This document shows, piece after piece, positions 42,399-54,911 of a DNA stretch of 64,000 nt; the stretch's first letter is position 1; each line of letters starts with the position of its first letter. Origin of the DNA: Aquanectria penicillioides (Eukaryota; Ascomycota; Sordariomycetes; Hypocreales; Nectriaceae). Below the pieces are notes generated by a model. That model searched no databases and was not told the origin of the DNA. It saw only the letters and a list, made by a program, of their open reading frames with translations. The translations under genes were made by a program, and so were the position numbers. The DNA is taken from assembly GCA_003415625.1 (NCBI GenBank), contig PYIU01000002.1:186001-250000 (forward strand), given 5' to 3'.

Positions 42399-44917
42399 AT
42401 GACAGATCTCCGGATGAAGTCTGTTACTCGTCGTGCGCGCGGACGCATCGCAGCGGCTTGCGAGCATTGCCGCCAGAAAAAGGTTGTAAACGCTCCTCGC
42501 GATGCTTGTTGCTAACTGAAGGCAGCTCAAATGCGACGGCGGAAAACCCTCATGTCGTAACTGCACTGCGCATCAGCAGACGTGTGTGCACATAGCCCTG
42601 AGCAAAAAGACCAGGTATGTAGTCAATCTCAACTTAGCTTGATGCTGACACTGTTAGACCGACCAAGCGTCGCATCCAGCAACTTGAAGAGGAGAACCGA
42701 CGGCTGAGGCTTCTGGCTGGACAAGGCGAGTCTCCAAACACCAGTCCGCAGGATATCACGACAGATGAATTACAAATTGCTACGACACCAGTTGCTCTTT
42801 CAGAAGATTCGCAGGTTCCCACTACGCCGAGTGTAAATGTACTCTCACCCCAATTACAAATTTCTGCCACAGTTCCAAATACCGTTCCAGATCAAGGACA
42901 AAACCTGATTGATCTGCTCAACGCTGCATCAACCAGACAGCCAACAGATTCCAACTCAGTCTCTACCAAAACCACTCACAATGCAGCCGAGACACCAGAG
43001 GATCATGGCAACCAATACCACGGTCCAACGAGTGCGTTTTTCGACCTGTCGCGTCCCAATCCCCGAGATGCACAGCAGAATTCGCCCCCTGATCATGATC
43101 GATACGCGGCCTCGCTCCTCTGCGCAGAGGCTGCCAGACAACGTACGTATTCCGCAGCCTCTTAGACTTAGGCTGACCCTTCAGGCCACCTGGAACGGAT
43201 CAATTTGACAACCCAGAGTCTGGACTTTGATGGCGTAGACCCTGCTCTGGCAATGCAACTGTTGTCCATATATTGGGCCCGTCAACTGCACTGCGGGCTC
43301 ATCGTCTATCGTCCGGTTTTTATGAGAGACATGGCCGGTGGTGGTCCATACTTTTCTAAGCTACTTCTGAATGCTATCTTCTTTTCCGCCTCCAAGCACA
43401 GTACGAACTCCGAGGTTCGATCAGACGCAAGCGATCTGGCTACTGCTGGATGGTCGTTTCGAAAAAGATTTACCGAATTGCTCGGAGACGAGTTTGCTAA
43501 GAGCAAAATCACAACTATCCAGGCCCTGCTCATCGTTGCCGTCACATTGTTCAGCCGCTGTGACGAGCGGAGTGCCTCCTGGTTGTATGCCGGAAACGCC
43601 TTCAACATGATTATTGATCTGGGCCTTCACGTGTTCCCAACTCCAGCTCCAAGTGCTCGGATATCCGAAGAGGATCTCGAAATTAGAAGACGCGTGTTTT
43701 GGGGCGCATACTGTGAGTTCGGTATTACAACTGCGTCAGGCTGGGCTAACAAGGCAGCGCTCGATAAAATACAGTGTTTGTTCCAAGGAAGACCTCCAAT
43801 TCTGCGCATCTCGGATGCAAACATCGCCATGGCTTTCCTTGACGATTTCGAAGAGTTGGAGCCGTTTGAAAACTTGTCGTTTGTGGACAACTGGGTGCAT
43901 GGTGCTGTCCCGGTTCGCAACACATCTACCCTGCAAAGGCTGTGCGGCCTGAGTCTCATCATGGAGCGCATATTAACCAATCTTTACGGTGGAAACTACT
44001 CAATTCGAGATTCAAATCACTTTTACTGGCAGTCTAGAACCTTGCAGCTGGAACTGGAGGACTGGCGGAGGAATCAACCGCCGCACATTGACTTCATCTC
44101 GCATACCGCCGAGCTCGCGCCTCTGCCCCACCACTTGACCATGCTGTAAGTGCTCTCAACTCGGTTGATCGAGTACTAATCGAGTAGAGCGCTTTACAAT
44201 GTCCTCGTAATCCTCCTGCGGCGGCCGTTAATCATCGAGCACCATAGCACTGGCACATCGAGACCAGCAGACTTGGCTTATGAATCCTACTCTGCGTGTG
44301 TCTCGGCAGCCAACGAAATCGTCTCCATCTTGAGAATTTACAAACAGCACTATGCGGTCAGCACTGCCCCTTACCTCATGTCCTATTGCACGTACATCGC
44401 AGCCACTATCTTGGCGAGGCTCCTGGCACTGCAGCAGAACCAGCGTGTCCGTGAATCCTTGGGCATTTGCCTTGGGGCCCTGGAGGGGCATTCCACTCTA
44501 TACAAAGCCGCCAGTCGCACCAAGCTTGCCATAGAGGCTCTCATGCAGCGAATGGAAGTAACGGGAGGTGGAACTTGCTCACAGTCTGAGCATCAAACAA
44601 GTGACGCCAGACAAGGCGGAGTGGTTGGCCCTACAGTTGAATCGCCAACCCCGCCTCAGCTCCTATCTCTCCCGTTGACAGTTGCCTCTTTGCCACAGAA
44701 TACAAGACAAGACGATGCTTGCGCACAGCTAAATGACGCTGTAATTCAGAGCTTTTCTTCATATCATTTTGGGTTTTCTTCGCCGCACCGCGACTCTGAG
44801 CTTGGCGGCTCTGAGCATACTGGTACGCTGTACGCGGACTTGGCACTTGGGCGGCATTTTGACGTTGGATTGTTCAACGACCTGCTGGTATCAGAGTTTC
44901 AGGGCATAGTGCAGTAA
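42399..44917 (+). CDS. Zn2Cys6 transcription factor, intact
   Basis: Five exons (42399-42482, 42526-42614, 42658-43142, 43185-44145, 44188-44917) join in frame to 782 aa, with introns of 42-43 nt. The zinc cluster spans intron 1: AACEHCRQKK + LKCDGGKPSCRNCTAHQQTC (residues ~21-51). A leucine-zipper-like coiled coil follows (KRRIQQLEEENRRLRLLAG, ~62-80). The regulatory domain has ALAMQLLSIYWARQLHCGLI, SWLYAGNAFNMIIDLGLHVF ('A...A..LGLH'), RRRVFWGAYCEFGITTASGW and GRPPILRISD. This order is typical of NirA/xylanolytic-type activators. It is the only undamaged Zn2Cys6 regulator in the window. It sits next to the GH31 remnant, aldolase and dehydratase genes, so it may control that locus; this is inference. 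Confidence 0.88.
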
Positions 44918-45652
44918 ATAGTAGCAAAATATTCCTTGCCCATTTTAATGACGCAGTGCTTGTAGCCAAGTCTACGACAGTCACTGCCGACAATGTCTTT
45001 GGTCGTTGGTCCGGCAATGACCTTGTATTCGATGGACTCGCCCTTGACAGCCACGTTGACACGAGTGGTCCGCTCGCTGTGGATTTCAACATGAACTTTC
45101 CAGGATGGTTAAAGAACACTTCGTATTCCCGAGACGAAATGAGAAATGCAATGTTCTTCTAAGCTTGATTGGAGCATGTGCCCGCCGTCCTCATTCCACA
45201 CGTCGATCGTCTGGCCATTCTTGACAAGGGCCGAAGCGCTCACTTAGGCCGTAGATGTTTTCATGGATTGATAGATCAAGCTCCATGAGCATGTAGTTTT
45301 TCCGAGTGGCAATCATTCTATCTGATATAGAATATGTCGAAGCATCTCGGCTCGAGTCCAATTTGACCAGAACGAGTGTCCAGTTAAGTAGCCAGACTCT
45401 TGATCTCCAGGCCCTTGATAGCGGAGAGCTAGTTTGCTCGGAGAGTTTTTAACTGACATTTCAAGCGGGCCTGTAACAAAATCCAGTTTTTTCGTTACGC
45501 TTTTCGCTAATGCTCACATCAGCCTTATTCGCGGCAATGTCAAAGTAGGGCTCGCGGCCCTCGTCGCCATCCCGGTGTGAATGGCGCCACAATAACGCCT
45601 TCCTCGGTAAACTTCTTTGAATGTCAACTGATTGGATAATTTCCATTGATCC
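44918..45652 (-). pseudogene. Fragment of a GH31 alpha-xylosidase/glucosidase
   Basis: Minus-strand pieces match the N-terminal quarter to third of GH31 enzymes: REPYFDIAANKADVSISE (~45550), QESGYLTGHSFWSNW, DRMIATRKNYMLMELDLSI + HENIYGLSERFG (~45250), LVKNGQTIDVWNEDGG, EYEVFFNHPGK and TTRVNVAVKGESIEYKVIAG (~45000), the last pieces in different frames. 'YGLGERFG' and 'NGQ..D.WNEDGG' are hallmarks of fungal alpha-xylosidases. No catalytic (beta/alpha)8 domain with its WxDMNE-like nucleophile is present, so this is a truncated, frame-broken relic of about 240 codons out of roughly 700. Its presence beside sugar-acid genes suggests that xylosides or xyloglucan were once a substrate here. Confidence 0.75.
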
Positions 45653-45915
45653 TTCTCTTGGGGCTGAGCCTTGAATGGTCGCTTCAAGCTCGGGTAGTCA
45701 CTTTCCGAGATGCATCATCCACCAACGTCCACAATGCCATTAGCTGTCTTGTTCCGACACGTTGAACCGTTGAACATGACGCACTCGTCATGGCCCCGCA
45801 CAGGGTTGATTGTGTCAAGGCAGATGATTTGTCCAGCGGTGCTTCCGATACGACTGGGCGTTATCAGTGGAACACAGTAATGTGGTGCTCCAACAAACAT
45901 TCATTGAACTAGACC

Positions 45916-46893
45916 CTAATACGACCTGCCGGGAATCGGCTTTGCTGTTCCCTCCACCTGGCTGAGCTGCTCTGCCAACCTGAATTCCAACGCTGTCCAA
46001 TCGGTTGCTACATTGACCATGTCGAACCCGGCTTCGGCATAGTTCCGAGCCTGCTCAGCTCCTGTGCAGTAAATTCCACACTTCTTTCCAGCCTGTTTGC
46101 TCGCCTTTAGAATTTTATCTATCGCCTCATTTAACTCCGGGTCCATCTTTCCATCCAGAACCGGGTGTCCAATATTATTTCCTACAAGCTGGTCAGAATT
46201 GCAGTTGCAAAAATGGCTTCCGTACCGAGATCAAACGGCCCAACAAATAAAGCGTCGATGCCGTCAATAGTGGCAATTTCGTCCACAGATTGCAATGCTT
46301 CCCGAGTTTCGATTTGTATTATAGTGAGGAGCGATTTATTAGCCTGCTGCAGGTACTGGGTAAACTTGAATCCAGGGCCGAAAACTCTGGGAGCAAATGG
46401 AGAACCGAGTCCACGTGTGCCCGTTGGCGGAAATTTGGTAGACGTGATGAGGCTCTTGGCTTCGTCGACGGTTCGAATTAGAGGCACGAGAATCTGCTTC
46501 GGTTAGCTTGAATCGTAATAACAAAAGGGTACAAACCCCGTGGGCTCCAGTATCCAATGCACCTGCGTCCAATTAGCTTTGTAACTCAATAGAGAGGCTT
46601 ATTACGCTTCACTATCCAAGGCTGCATATCAGGCAATCGAACTATTGGACTGGCCCCCGAAGACGCAACTGCAGGGACGAGTTCGTGCATTGCGGCATCT
46701 AAAAGTCAGCTCATATCACATGCTATTCGGCGTCCTAACCATCAATGTTTCCATGCTCGCAGTCCACAACAACCCAATCGATGCCGGTTTGCGCAAGTAG
46801 CCGTGATACATTGGTGTTTGGAATCATCTGCCACATGCCAAATGACTTCCTACCAGCATCAAATGCTGTCTTGAGTTTATTTTGCGCGTCCAT
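45916..46893 (-). CDS. HpcH/HpaI-type 2-keto-3-deoxy sugar acid aldolase
   Basis: Five exons (46740-46893, 46606-46698, 46537-46562, 46226-46493, 45916-46181) join in frame to 268 aa; all introns are 41-44 nt with GT..AG ends, and one exon is only 26 nt. The start at 46893 (MDAQNKLKTAFDAGRKSFGM) fits the family; an upstream in-frame ATG at 46944 would add 17 residues. Motifs: WVVVDCEHGNIDG (~residues 38-50, catalytic His/Asp region), SPIVRLPD, GILVPLIRTVDEA, TIIQIETREAL (metal-ligand Glu), ALFVGPFDLGNNIG (metal-ligand Asp) and CGIYCTGAEQARNYAEAGFD. This class II, metal-dependent aldolase splits 2-keto-3-deoxy acids into pyruvate plus an aldehyde. It is divergent from the dehydratase gene 261 bp away, the expected preceding step. 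Confidence 0.88.
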
Positions 46894-47154
46894 TGCAGAT
46901 TGGAATTGAGTTGCAAGTGCCAGACTGTAGCTTGGAGGATGCATTGAGCGTCAATTTATATCAAGACGGAATCGCAATAGGTTCTCCATCACAACGAAGC
47001 CTACCCGAATCACGTAGACGCGGCCGATTGGCTCAGGTGGGTCGAGATGCATCGGAAAGACACTTTCCGAGCATCGTCCGTGAATCGACATTGCTAAATA
47101 GATCTCGTTTCCATCCGGATTCATCATGACTTACCCAATCTTCACACAGGCACA
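46894..47154. promoter_or_regulatory. Divergent promoter of aldolase and dehydratase
   Basis: A 261-bp shared gap between the two start codons, suggesting co-regulation of successive pathway steps. No factor site is assigned. Confidence 0.6.
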
Positions 47155-49125
47155 ATGGGTGAATATGCGAGCGATGTGGCCCAGAGCCGCGGCTATGTTG
47201 ATTTCCCAAGCGTGTCCGCCCGCAACGGGAAGCCCGTGTTAAACCGGTATTCGACCATTCTCACTCACGATCATGACTTTCCCGGTGCAAAGGTTCGTTT
47301 CCTAAGCCGTTAGGGTCATCCTCTGACCGTCCAGGCAATGCTGTATGCCGCCGGCATCCCAAACGAAACTGCGATGCAAGAAAGCCCCCACGTTGGCGTC
47401 GCTTCGGTGTGGTGGGAAGGGAACCCCTGCAAGTAAGTGAAGCAGACGTTTCACGGCTCTTGCTAATTATTGAAGCATGCATCGTATGTGATCCAGCATT
47501 GATTCTTCACATCTAACCGTTTTAGTCCTGGACTTGGCCACAGAGGTCAAGGCCTCTCTGCAAAAGCAAAATCTCCTTGCTTGGCGGTATAATACCATTG
47601 GCGTCTCCGACGGCATCACCCAAGGCAACGAAGGCAAGTTGCCCGTCGCCAGTTGAGCCCAGCTAATTCGTCCAGGGATGCGCTTCTCGCTGCAGTCACG
47701 CGAGTTGATAGCAGACAGCATCGAGACCGTCACATGTGCGCAAGCTCATGATGCCTGCGTCGCAATCCCCGGGTGCGACAAAAACATGCCTGGCTGCGTC
47801 ATGGGCATCGCAAGACACAATCGCCCGTCCGTGGTGGTCTATGGCGGTACACAAAAAGGCGGCTTCAGCAAGACGATTCAAAAGCCTATAAATATCAACA
47901 CACCGTACGAAGCAAAGGGGCGTACTTGTTTGGACAGCTCGCAAAATGGGACAAGGAGGGCAAGTTTACGCCTGAAGAGATCCTCTGCGACATTGAAAAG
48001 AACGCTGTGCCTGGACCTGGGGCTTGCGGCGGCATGTACACGGCGAACAGCCTTGCCACTGTTATCGAGACTCTCGGGCTGTCACTGCCAGGATCCTCGA
48101 GCACTCCAGCGAGCTCTCCGAGCAAATTCCGCGAGTGCGACAAAATCGGAGAAGTGGTTCGCGTATGCCTCGAGAAGAACATCAGACCAAGCGATATCCT
48201 CACCAAGGCGTCTTTTGAAAACGCCCTGGTCATCACAATGGCCGTCGGGGGCTCAACCAACACCGTGCTGCACACTCTGGCAATGGCAAGGACCGCCGGG
48301 GTTGACCTCAAGCTGGACGACTTTCAGCGGGTTTCCAGCAAGACTCCTTTTATTGCCGATCTGACTCCCAGTGGCAAGCACACCATGGAAGACTTGTTCA
48401 ATATTGGCGGCATTCCGTCCGTTATCAAATTCCTAATCGCAGCCGGCTTAATGGACGGGTCCACTCTGACGGTGACTGGAAAGACGCTCGCTGAAAACGT
48501 TTCCAGCTGGCCGTCTCTGCCTCCGGGACAGCAGATAATTCGTCCTCTGGACAACCCCATCAAAGCCACGGGCCATTTGGAGGTTCTCTACGGAAACATT
48601 GCTCCTGGGGGCGCTGTTGCTAAAATCACCGGGAAGCAAGGGCTGCATTTCACTGGAAAAGCAAGAGTCTTTGACAAGGAGAGCGAGCTCAGTGACGCCT
48701 TGCACCGTGGGGATGTATCTCGGGATGAGAATTTGGTCCTGGTTGTGCGGTATGAAGGCCCCAAAGGCGGACCCGGGATGCCAGAGCAACTCAAGGCCTC
48801 GGCGGCGCTCATGGGCGGCAATTTCAAAAACGTAGCTCTCGTCACAGACGGACGCTATTCGGGCGCCAGCCACGGCTTCATCGTCGGCCACATTGTGCCC
48901 GAGGCCGCTGTCGGCGGACCGATTGCAGTTGTGCGAGACGGAGACGTGATTACAATCGACGTTGAGAAGCACCGAATTTCCATGCCTCACGTCAGTGATG
49001 AAGAAATATCGCAGCGACTGAAATCCTGGAAACCTCCGAGGACACGCATCACGAAGGGCACATTGGCCAAGTACGCGCGGCTGGTCGGGAACGCATCCGA
49101 GGGTGCGGTGACAGACCTGTTTTGA
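47155..49125 (+). CDS. IlvD/Edd-family (sugar-acid) dehydratase, frameshifted
   Basis: Exons are 47155-47292, 47335-47432, 47476-47483 (8 nt), 47526-47633 and 47676-49125. The introns are 42-43 nt; the last is GC-AG (GCAAGT donor). The first exons give [39 protein letters not shown] + HLLDLATE and NTIGVSDGI. Exon 5 gives [18 protein letters not shown] and [11 protein letters not shown]. Near 47917-47920 one G appears lost ([10 protein letters not shown]), moving the rest to another frame, which then runs cleanly: [42 protein letters not shown], to TDLF and stop. The three Fe-S cysteines (GNPC, GCDKN, GACGG) are all present. The corrected length would be 600 aa, normal for the family. The enzyme would dehydrate a sugar acid to a 2-keto-3-deoxy acid, or be a dihydroxy-acid dehydratase. 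Confidence 0.85.
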
Positions 49126-49517
49126 GCCCCAATCTACATAGACAAGGCAGCTTGATATCTAGATTAGACACAGTCAGGAATATACTAGACACTCCAAACT
49201 TGCCCTTCCAGCTCGGCCGAGAGCTGTAAGTCGCTCAGCTGCTGATCCTTGCAAATCTCCAACAGGCAGCCGCCGTCTTGGCAGGGGTCCAGACACCCTC
49301 GCATCCAGCTAGCCGCGATAGGAAGCTCGCAATCCATCACACAAAGGTCCCGAGCTTCCCTGCCGTAGGGGGTCTGTATGATTCACGTGCGAGGCCGTAG
49401 AGTCATTGTTCGGGACCAGGTTGCAACCGGATTGACAATGGCTGGGGATTCGCATATAACTTATACATACTCCTCGTCGGCCGTCCCGGCCTCACCACTT
49501 GTTTCTCCCACGAGCCC
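49126..49517. promoter_or_regulatory. Intergenic region upstream of the ABC transporter
   Basis: About 390 bp between the dehydratase stop and the transporter ATG. A TATA-like stretch (catataacttatacatac, about 49453-49471) lies about 50 bp before the start. Nothing else is recognised. Confidence 0.5.
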
Positions 49518-52500
49518 ATGAAAATGTGGCCCACGACCGTCAGTTGGGACGTAGCGTCCGCGCTGGCGTCGCACAATGCGCCGAGGATCTTTGCAGCGAC
49601 AGTTTCAAGGTATCAATGGTCCTTGGATTGCCTGTTGGTCGCTGACAATCGGAGCAGCTCGCACGTTCTGTGGATCGAAAAGGTGCAGCAGTTGGCAAAG
49701 TCCGGCTGCCTCCAGGCCGGGTTGATTGTCGCCAGCCTGCTCTGGACATCGGTTGCATTCGCCAAATTCAAACGCGGTCGAAGCCCCGATGCGAAAGCTT
49801 CCAAGATTCCTCTCGCATACGAAATATGCTCTCACCTCGCACGAGCCGCCGCGCTGGTGCTTATTACAATCGGAGCGACCCAGACCGAGGACCAGTGGAT
49901 GAATGTCGTCGTGGTTGGCTATGCATTCGTTCTCGGCCTCTTCTCAGCAAACATGCGATGGCGCCATGTTGCGGTGCTCCAGGTCAACCTGTTGCTGCTC
50001 TGCTCCCTTTTGATTTTTGTAGCAGCCGAGATTCTCCCACAGCTTCAAATCAAGTCGCCATACGTTGCAAACAAGATGGTCATGGGCGCCATCGTCAGTC
50101 TGGCCGCATCCATCGCCATCGCCCTCATCACACCGCGCGCGTGGATCCCGCCCTCAGAATCCGATCTCCACCCACGAGCTCCCGAACCCAAGCCAACACC
50201 GCCGGAAACTTGCAGCCTGTTCGTCTACTATTTCACGTTTGGATGGCTCACTCCGCTGGTGTGGAAAGGCTCCCGCAGGTCCGTCGAAATGGCCGACTTG
50301 CCTGGTTTGGCTTGGTATGATGAGCCGCTGAAGCTGCTCGGGGAGGTGATGAAGGCGCGGGTGGAAAAGAAGCAAAAGACGCTCTGGACGGTCGTCAAGT
50401 TCCAACGAAGGGAGATCATCGCAATGTCCATCTGGATCAGCTTCTCGTTTGCCGTTGATCTAGTCGCTCCTTTTGCCCTATACCAGCTCCTCAGGTACAT
50501 CGAAAACCCAGACGCAGCCGTGATAAGCCCTGTCGCCTGGTTGTTCCTCATGTTTGCTGGGCCCACGGCCAAAACCGTCAGCTTCCAGCAATACATCTAC
50601 GAGTCCACCTGCTTGATTTACCGCGTCAAGTCAGGCCTGACTCAGGAGCTGTATCATCGCGCCATGAATTCCCTGGAGCTGGAAGAGGACGTTCTCAACG
50701 CCATCGAGACCAAGGGCGGGAAGAAGCCGGGCATGCAGAGCACTTCGACGGGTCGCCTGTCGAATCTCATGGCCAGCGACGTTGACGCCATCACCAGCGC
50801 AAAAGACGTTGCGCTGCTCTGCCTTGGCATTCCCATTGGCACCATCCTCTGCTTCGCTGGTCTCTATAAGCTTCTCGGGTGGACGTCTCTGGTTGGCACA
50901 GCCTTTATGATTATCATGACTCCTATCCCGGCGACCCTTGCCCAGCGCATGGGGGCCGTGCAGCGCAAAGTAAAGATGGCACAAGATTCGCGCATCTCTC
51001 TTATCAACGAGTACCTGACGTCGATCAAGGCCATCAAGTACTTTGCGTGGGAGGAATCCATGATCAAACACATTCAGGAAGCCCGCGCGGCCGAGCAAAA
51101 GCACCTATGGCACACTACAGTGCTTGTTACGGTCATGCACATGGTTACCGAGATGATCCCTTTCGTGGCCGTGGTCGTGATATTCGGCCTCTACGTCGGT
51201 GTGATGGAACAGCCCCTTACCGCCCCCATTGCGTTTACCACCTTTTCTTTGATCATGACATTGAGGCAGACTATCGGCATGACTGGCTACTTTGCCCGGA
51301 ACATGGTCAACTGTTGGATTTCAATGGAACGCCTCGACAGGTATTTTACCAGCACGACGCCCCTGGTGCGATACCCTGTTGGTCCTGCCTGCATCAAGAA
51401 TGCAACGTTCCGTCGTCACAAGACGGCGTCGTTCATCCTCGAGGACATCTCGCTAGAGTTTGTCGAAGGCGGCCTCAATGTCATCACTGGCCCCAGCGGC
51501 AGCGGCAAGACCACTCTTCTCCTTTCGCTGCTGGGAGAGACCATTCTCGAGAGCGGAGCTGTCACCAGACCTGAAGACATTGCGTATGCATCGCAGACGG
51601 CCTGGCTCCAGAGCGAGACGGTCCGCGATAACATCACCTTCCACTCCGAATTCGAGCAGGCTCGCTACGACAAGGTGCTGGAGGCGTGCTGCTTGGGCCT
51701 TGACCTCGACGAGCTCCGGGACGGCGACCAAACCGAGGTCGGGGAGAACGGCACAGCACTCTCGGGCGGTCAGAAGGCGCGTGTCGCGTTAGCTAGGGCT
51801 CTGTATAGCAAGGCTCCCTTGCTTCTGCTGGACGACACCTTTTCCGCGTTGGATGCAAAGACGGCTTCCGCAGTCTGGCGGCTGTGCTTCTGCAGCGACA
51901 TGCTTGAGGGCCGCACGACAATCCTTGTGACGCAGATGCCGTGGGTTCCAGCGCAGGCCGACTTTGCAATTTCCATGGAAAACGGCATGGTCAAGAGTGC
52001 CGAGGATAACCTTGGCGTGGTTCGCAAGCCGGTGACCCTTGAGCACGAGGAGGAAGAAGACGTCAGCACCAATGCATCAAGTTCTGCCAGTACCATCGAG
52101 AATGAGGCCAAGCCGGTCAAACCACCAGCCAAAGCCAAGGCCAAGGCCAAGGAGGACGACATCTCCAACGAGATGAAAGCAAGCGGCGGCGCCGGGCGAC
52201 TCAGGTATTTCCAGTACATGTTGGAGTTTGGCGGGCCGCTATTTGCCGCCTTTGCACTCCTCACGAGCGTCTTGACAAATGCCCTCATCATTGCCACGAC
52301 ATATTGGTTGTCCCTGTGGGTGAACAGCTACGCTCGCGAGGAAGCCGCCAACACTGCCTTCTACCTCGGCATTTACGCGCTCATTATATTTTCCGGCCTC
52401 TTTTTCGACTGCGTCAGCTTCCTCGTCTACTGCGGCGGCGGCTGGATCGCAGCGAAGCGCCTTCATGAAGCTTGCGTCCGCAAGGTCATGTATGCGCCGC

Positions 52501-54205
52501 TGGCGTGGTGGAAGACGGTCCCCGTTGGTCGTGTCGTCAACCGCTTCAGTCGTGACATGAACTCGCTCGACTCTTTGCTGCCACGCGCCCTGCAGGCATT
52601 CCTCGAGCTGTTCGTCATGCTCTTTGCGCGAATTGGTGCCATCTCAGCCATCATGCCCATCTTCATGTTGCCGGGCATCGTCACTTGCTTTGTCGGGGTC
52701 GTCGCAGGCGAAATGTACACGCGCACCGCCGTCATGGTCCGCCGCCTTGTTTCCTCAAGCCAGAGTCCCGTCTTTTCTCAATTCAGCGACAGTTTGGCTG
52801 GGTTGGCAGTTATCCGAGCACGTCGTGATATGGCCCGCGTGTTTGGCGACAAGCTGGCGGAGCGGCTGCGTGACTATTCGCGCGCGGCCGGGACAAACTG
52901 GAACACGAACCGCTGGGTGGCGATGCGAATCGACTTTGTCACGGCCCTTGTTTCCGTGTGTGCAGGCATCATTGCCGTGAGCAAGGCCAACACGGTTGCT
53001 GCGGGTTTGGTCGGCTTCTCCCTGAGTAATGCGACTGGACTCAGCGAGACAATCCTGTACATGGTGCGGATGATGAACGAGCTGGAAGTGGAGATTCAGA
53101 GTGTAAGTACTGTCAAGTCTTTGATACAGAAGTACCTAGGCTGACATTTCGCAGTATGATCGTATCAAGGAGTACGCCACTATCGAGTCAGAGAGCGAGG
53201 ACCATCAGGGAGACGCCAAGCCACCCCTTTCGAGCAAAGACTACATCCCCGAGAACTGGCCTCGCTCTGGCTCCATCGAGCTCGTCAACGCCACAATTAG
53301 ATACGACCCCGATGGTCCGGATATTCTCAAAGATGTTTCTCTAAAGTTTGAAGCTGGAGAGCGTGTTGCCGTGGTTGGCCGGACGGGGTCTGGCAAAAGC
53401 ACGGTACGTTGCTATGTGCTCAATGTCTGCAATCACTAACCCGCGAATCTAGCTCGTGCTCTCTCTTCTTCGTTTCACGCACATTGTCGAGGGCAAGATC
53501 CTCTATGATGGCGTCGACATAACCGCTATCCCGCGAGAGAAGCTGCGACAGGCACTCACCATCATCCCTCAAGAAGCCACGCTGTTCAACGGCACAGTAG
53601 GCTCGAACCTCGATCCGTCCGGCGAGATTCCCACTTCGCGACTACAGGAAGCCATCGATTCGTGCGCCAACATAGCCTCGTTTCAGTTCCACAACACTGG
53701 GAATAGCCAGATGGCTAAGAGCCAGGAGGCTAGTCCCACGGAGAATACGCCTCTGCTGCAGAGCAACAGCGGGGACAGTAATGGCACCATGGCCGTGGCT
53801 AGCGGCCTGTCGTTAGATACGCAAGTACAGGCGAGGGGCGAGAACTTCAGCCATGGCCAGAGGCAAGTTCTATCTCTGGGCCGCGCGCTAGTGCGCCGGA
53901 GCAAATTGATGCTGCTTGACGAGGCGACGGCCAGCATGGACTATGAGACTGACTGGGGCATCCAAACTATTCTGCGCAAGGAGCTGGATATGGACAACGC
54001 TGAGACTCAAGGACGCACGCTGGTGACGATTGCGCATCGCCTCCGCACCATCATTGACTACGACAAGGTTGTGGTCATTGGCGCGGGACGCGTAGTCGAG
54101 GTTGGATCCCCAGCTGAGCTTTACTGCGCCAAGGGACAGTTCTACAACATGATACAGCATAGTGGTGAGAGTGATGCTTTGGAGAAGATGCTAGAAGCAG
54201 AATAG
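49518..54205 (+). CDS. ABCC-type (MRP) full ABC transporter
   Basis: Three exons (49518-53102, 53155-53403, 53453-54205; introns 52 and 49 nt) encode about 1528 aa. An N-terminal multispan domain (~residues 60-225, 'TMD0') precedes TMD1. NBD1 follows (~640-840): Walker A GPSGSGKTT, signature ALSGGQKARVALARALY and Walker B LLLLDDTFSALD. After an acidic/lysine linker comes TMD2 (~890-1185). NBD2 has Walker A GRTGSGKST interrupted by intron 2, then signature FSHGQRQVLSLGRAL and Walker B LMLLDEATASMD. The layout is that of ABCC exporters of conjugates and drugs, at the plasma or vacuolar membrane. NBD2's signature is degenerate (FSHGQ for LSGGQ), which is common in the clade. It could export toxic intermediates or act independently of its neighbours. 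Confidence 0.93.
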
Positions 54206-54911
54206 AGCCCGGGCCAGCAGTACACCGAGAAGGGATATGATTAAACAGAAGAGCATTGGGATACAAAAGTGTGCTGACACATCTGGGTTTAGATTTGATG
54301 GGTTCGAATCACATTCTATAGAGCACACGGAATTGCTATTCTGCATAATCAATCAGTTGCCACTAAACCATCCAGACAATAGTTAGCTAACAGTGACTCG
54401 CCATAGTTGACCATCCAACGTATTCACTTACCTCATCAATGGAGCGTGCCGTTTGCCGTATGACCAACCATGATTAGCCATTCCTGGCACTTTTGAATCC
54501 CCACATTACATTACGCGGTCAGCCAAATCGGGAAATACCCGATTCCACTACAGGTGCAAATCCCTGAAGCACGAGAGGGGGAATTCATGGCACTTTTGCA
54601 CTTGCAGCTTATCATCGTCCCACAGTTGCCCTGTGGATTAGCCAACTAGATAAGCGTAATAGGTACGTTGAGTACAACGAGCCCCAGCCTCAATGTGCAT
54701 ACTCCCTGAGATCCCATTATGATTCTTCAGCAGTTGTCATAATAGGACTTTTTTTTGCTTCTCTATAAATTACAAGGTCTGACTACGGACCAATGATACT
54801 AAATACCTAGTAGCCTTGACATATTCACTAATTGGGCATGCATTAACACTGGCTCGACTCCTCTGTATGATAATTCTGTCCCTTGACACTAACAACAGGA
54901 ACCCAGTCTGA
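54206..54911. other. Convergent intergenic region, no gene recognised
   Basis: About 700 bp between the ABC transporter stop and the SDR stop. A tRNA-like box (GGTTCGAATC, 54301-54310) has no folding partner upstream. No other feature is recognised. Confidence 0.55.

Noticed and set aside
54301..54310. GGTTCGAATC, a tRNA B-box match
   Set aside because: No acceptor stem, A box or anticodon stem can be folded around it on this strand.
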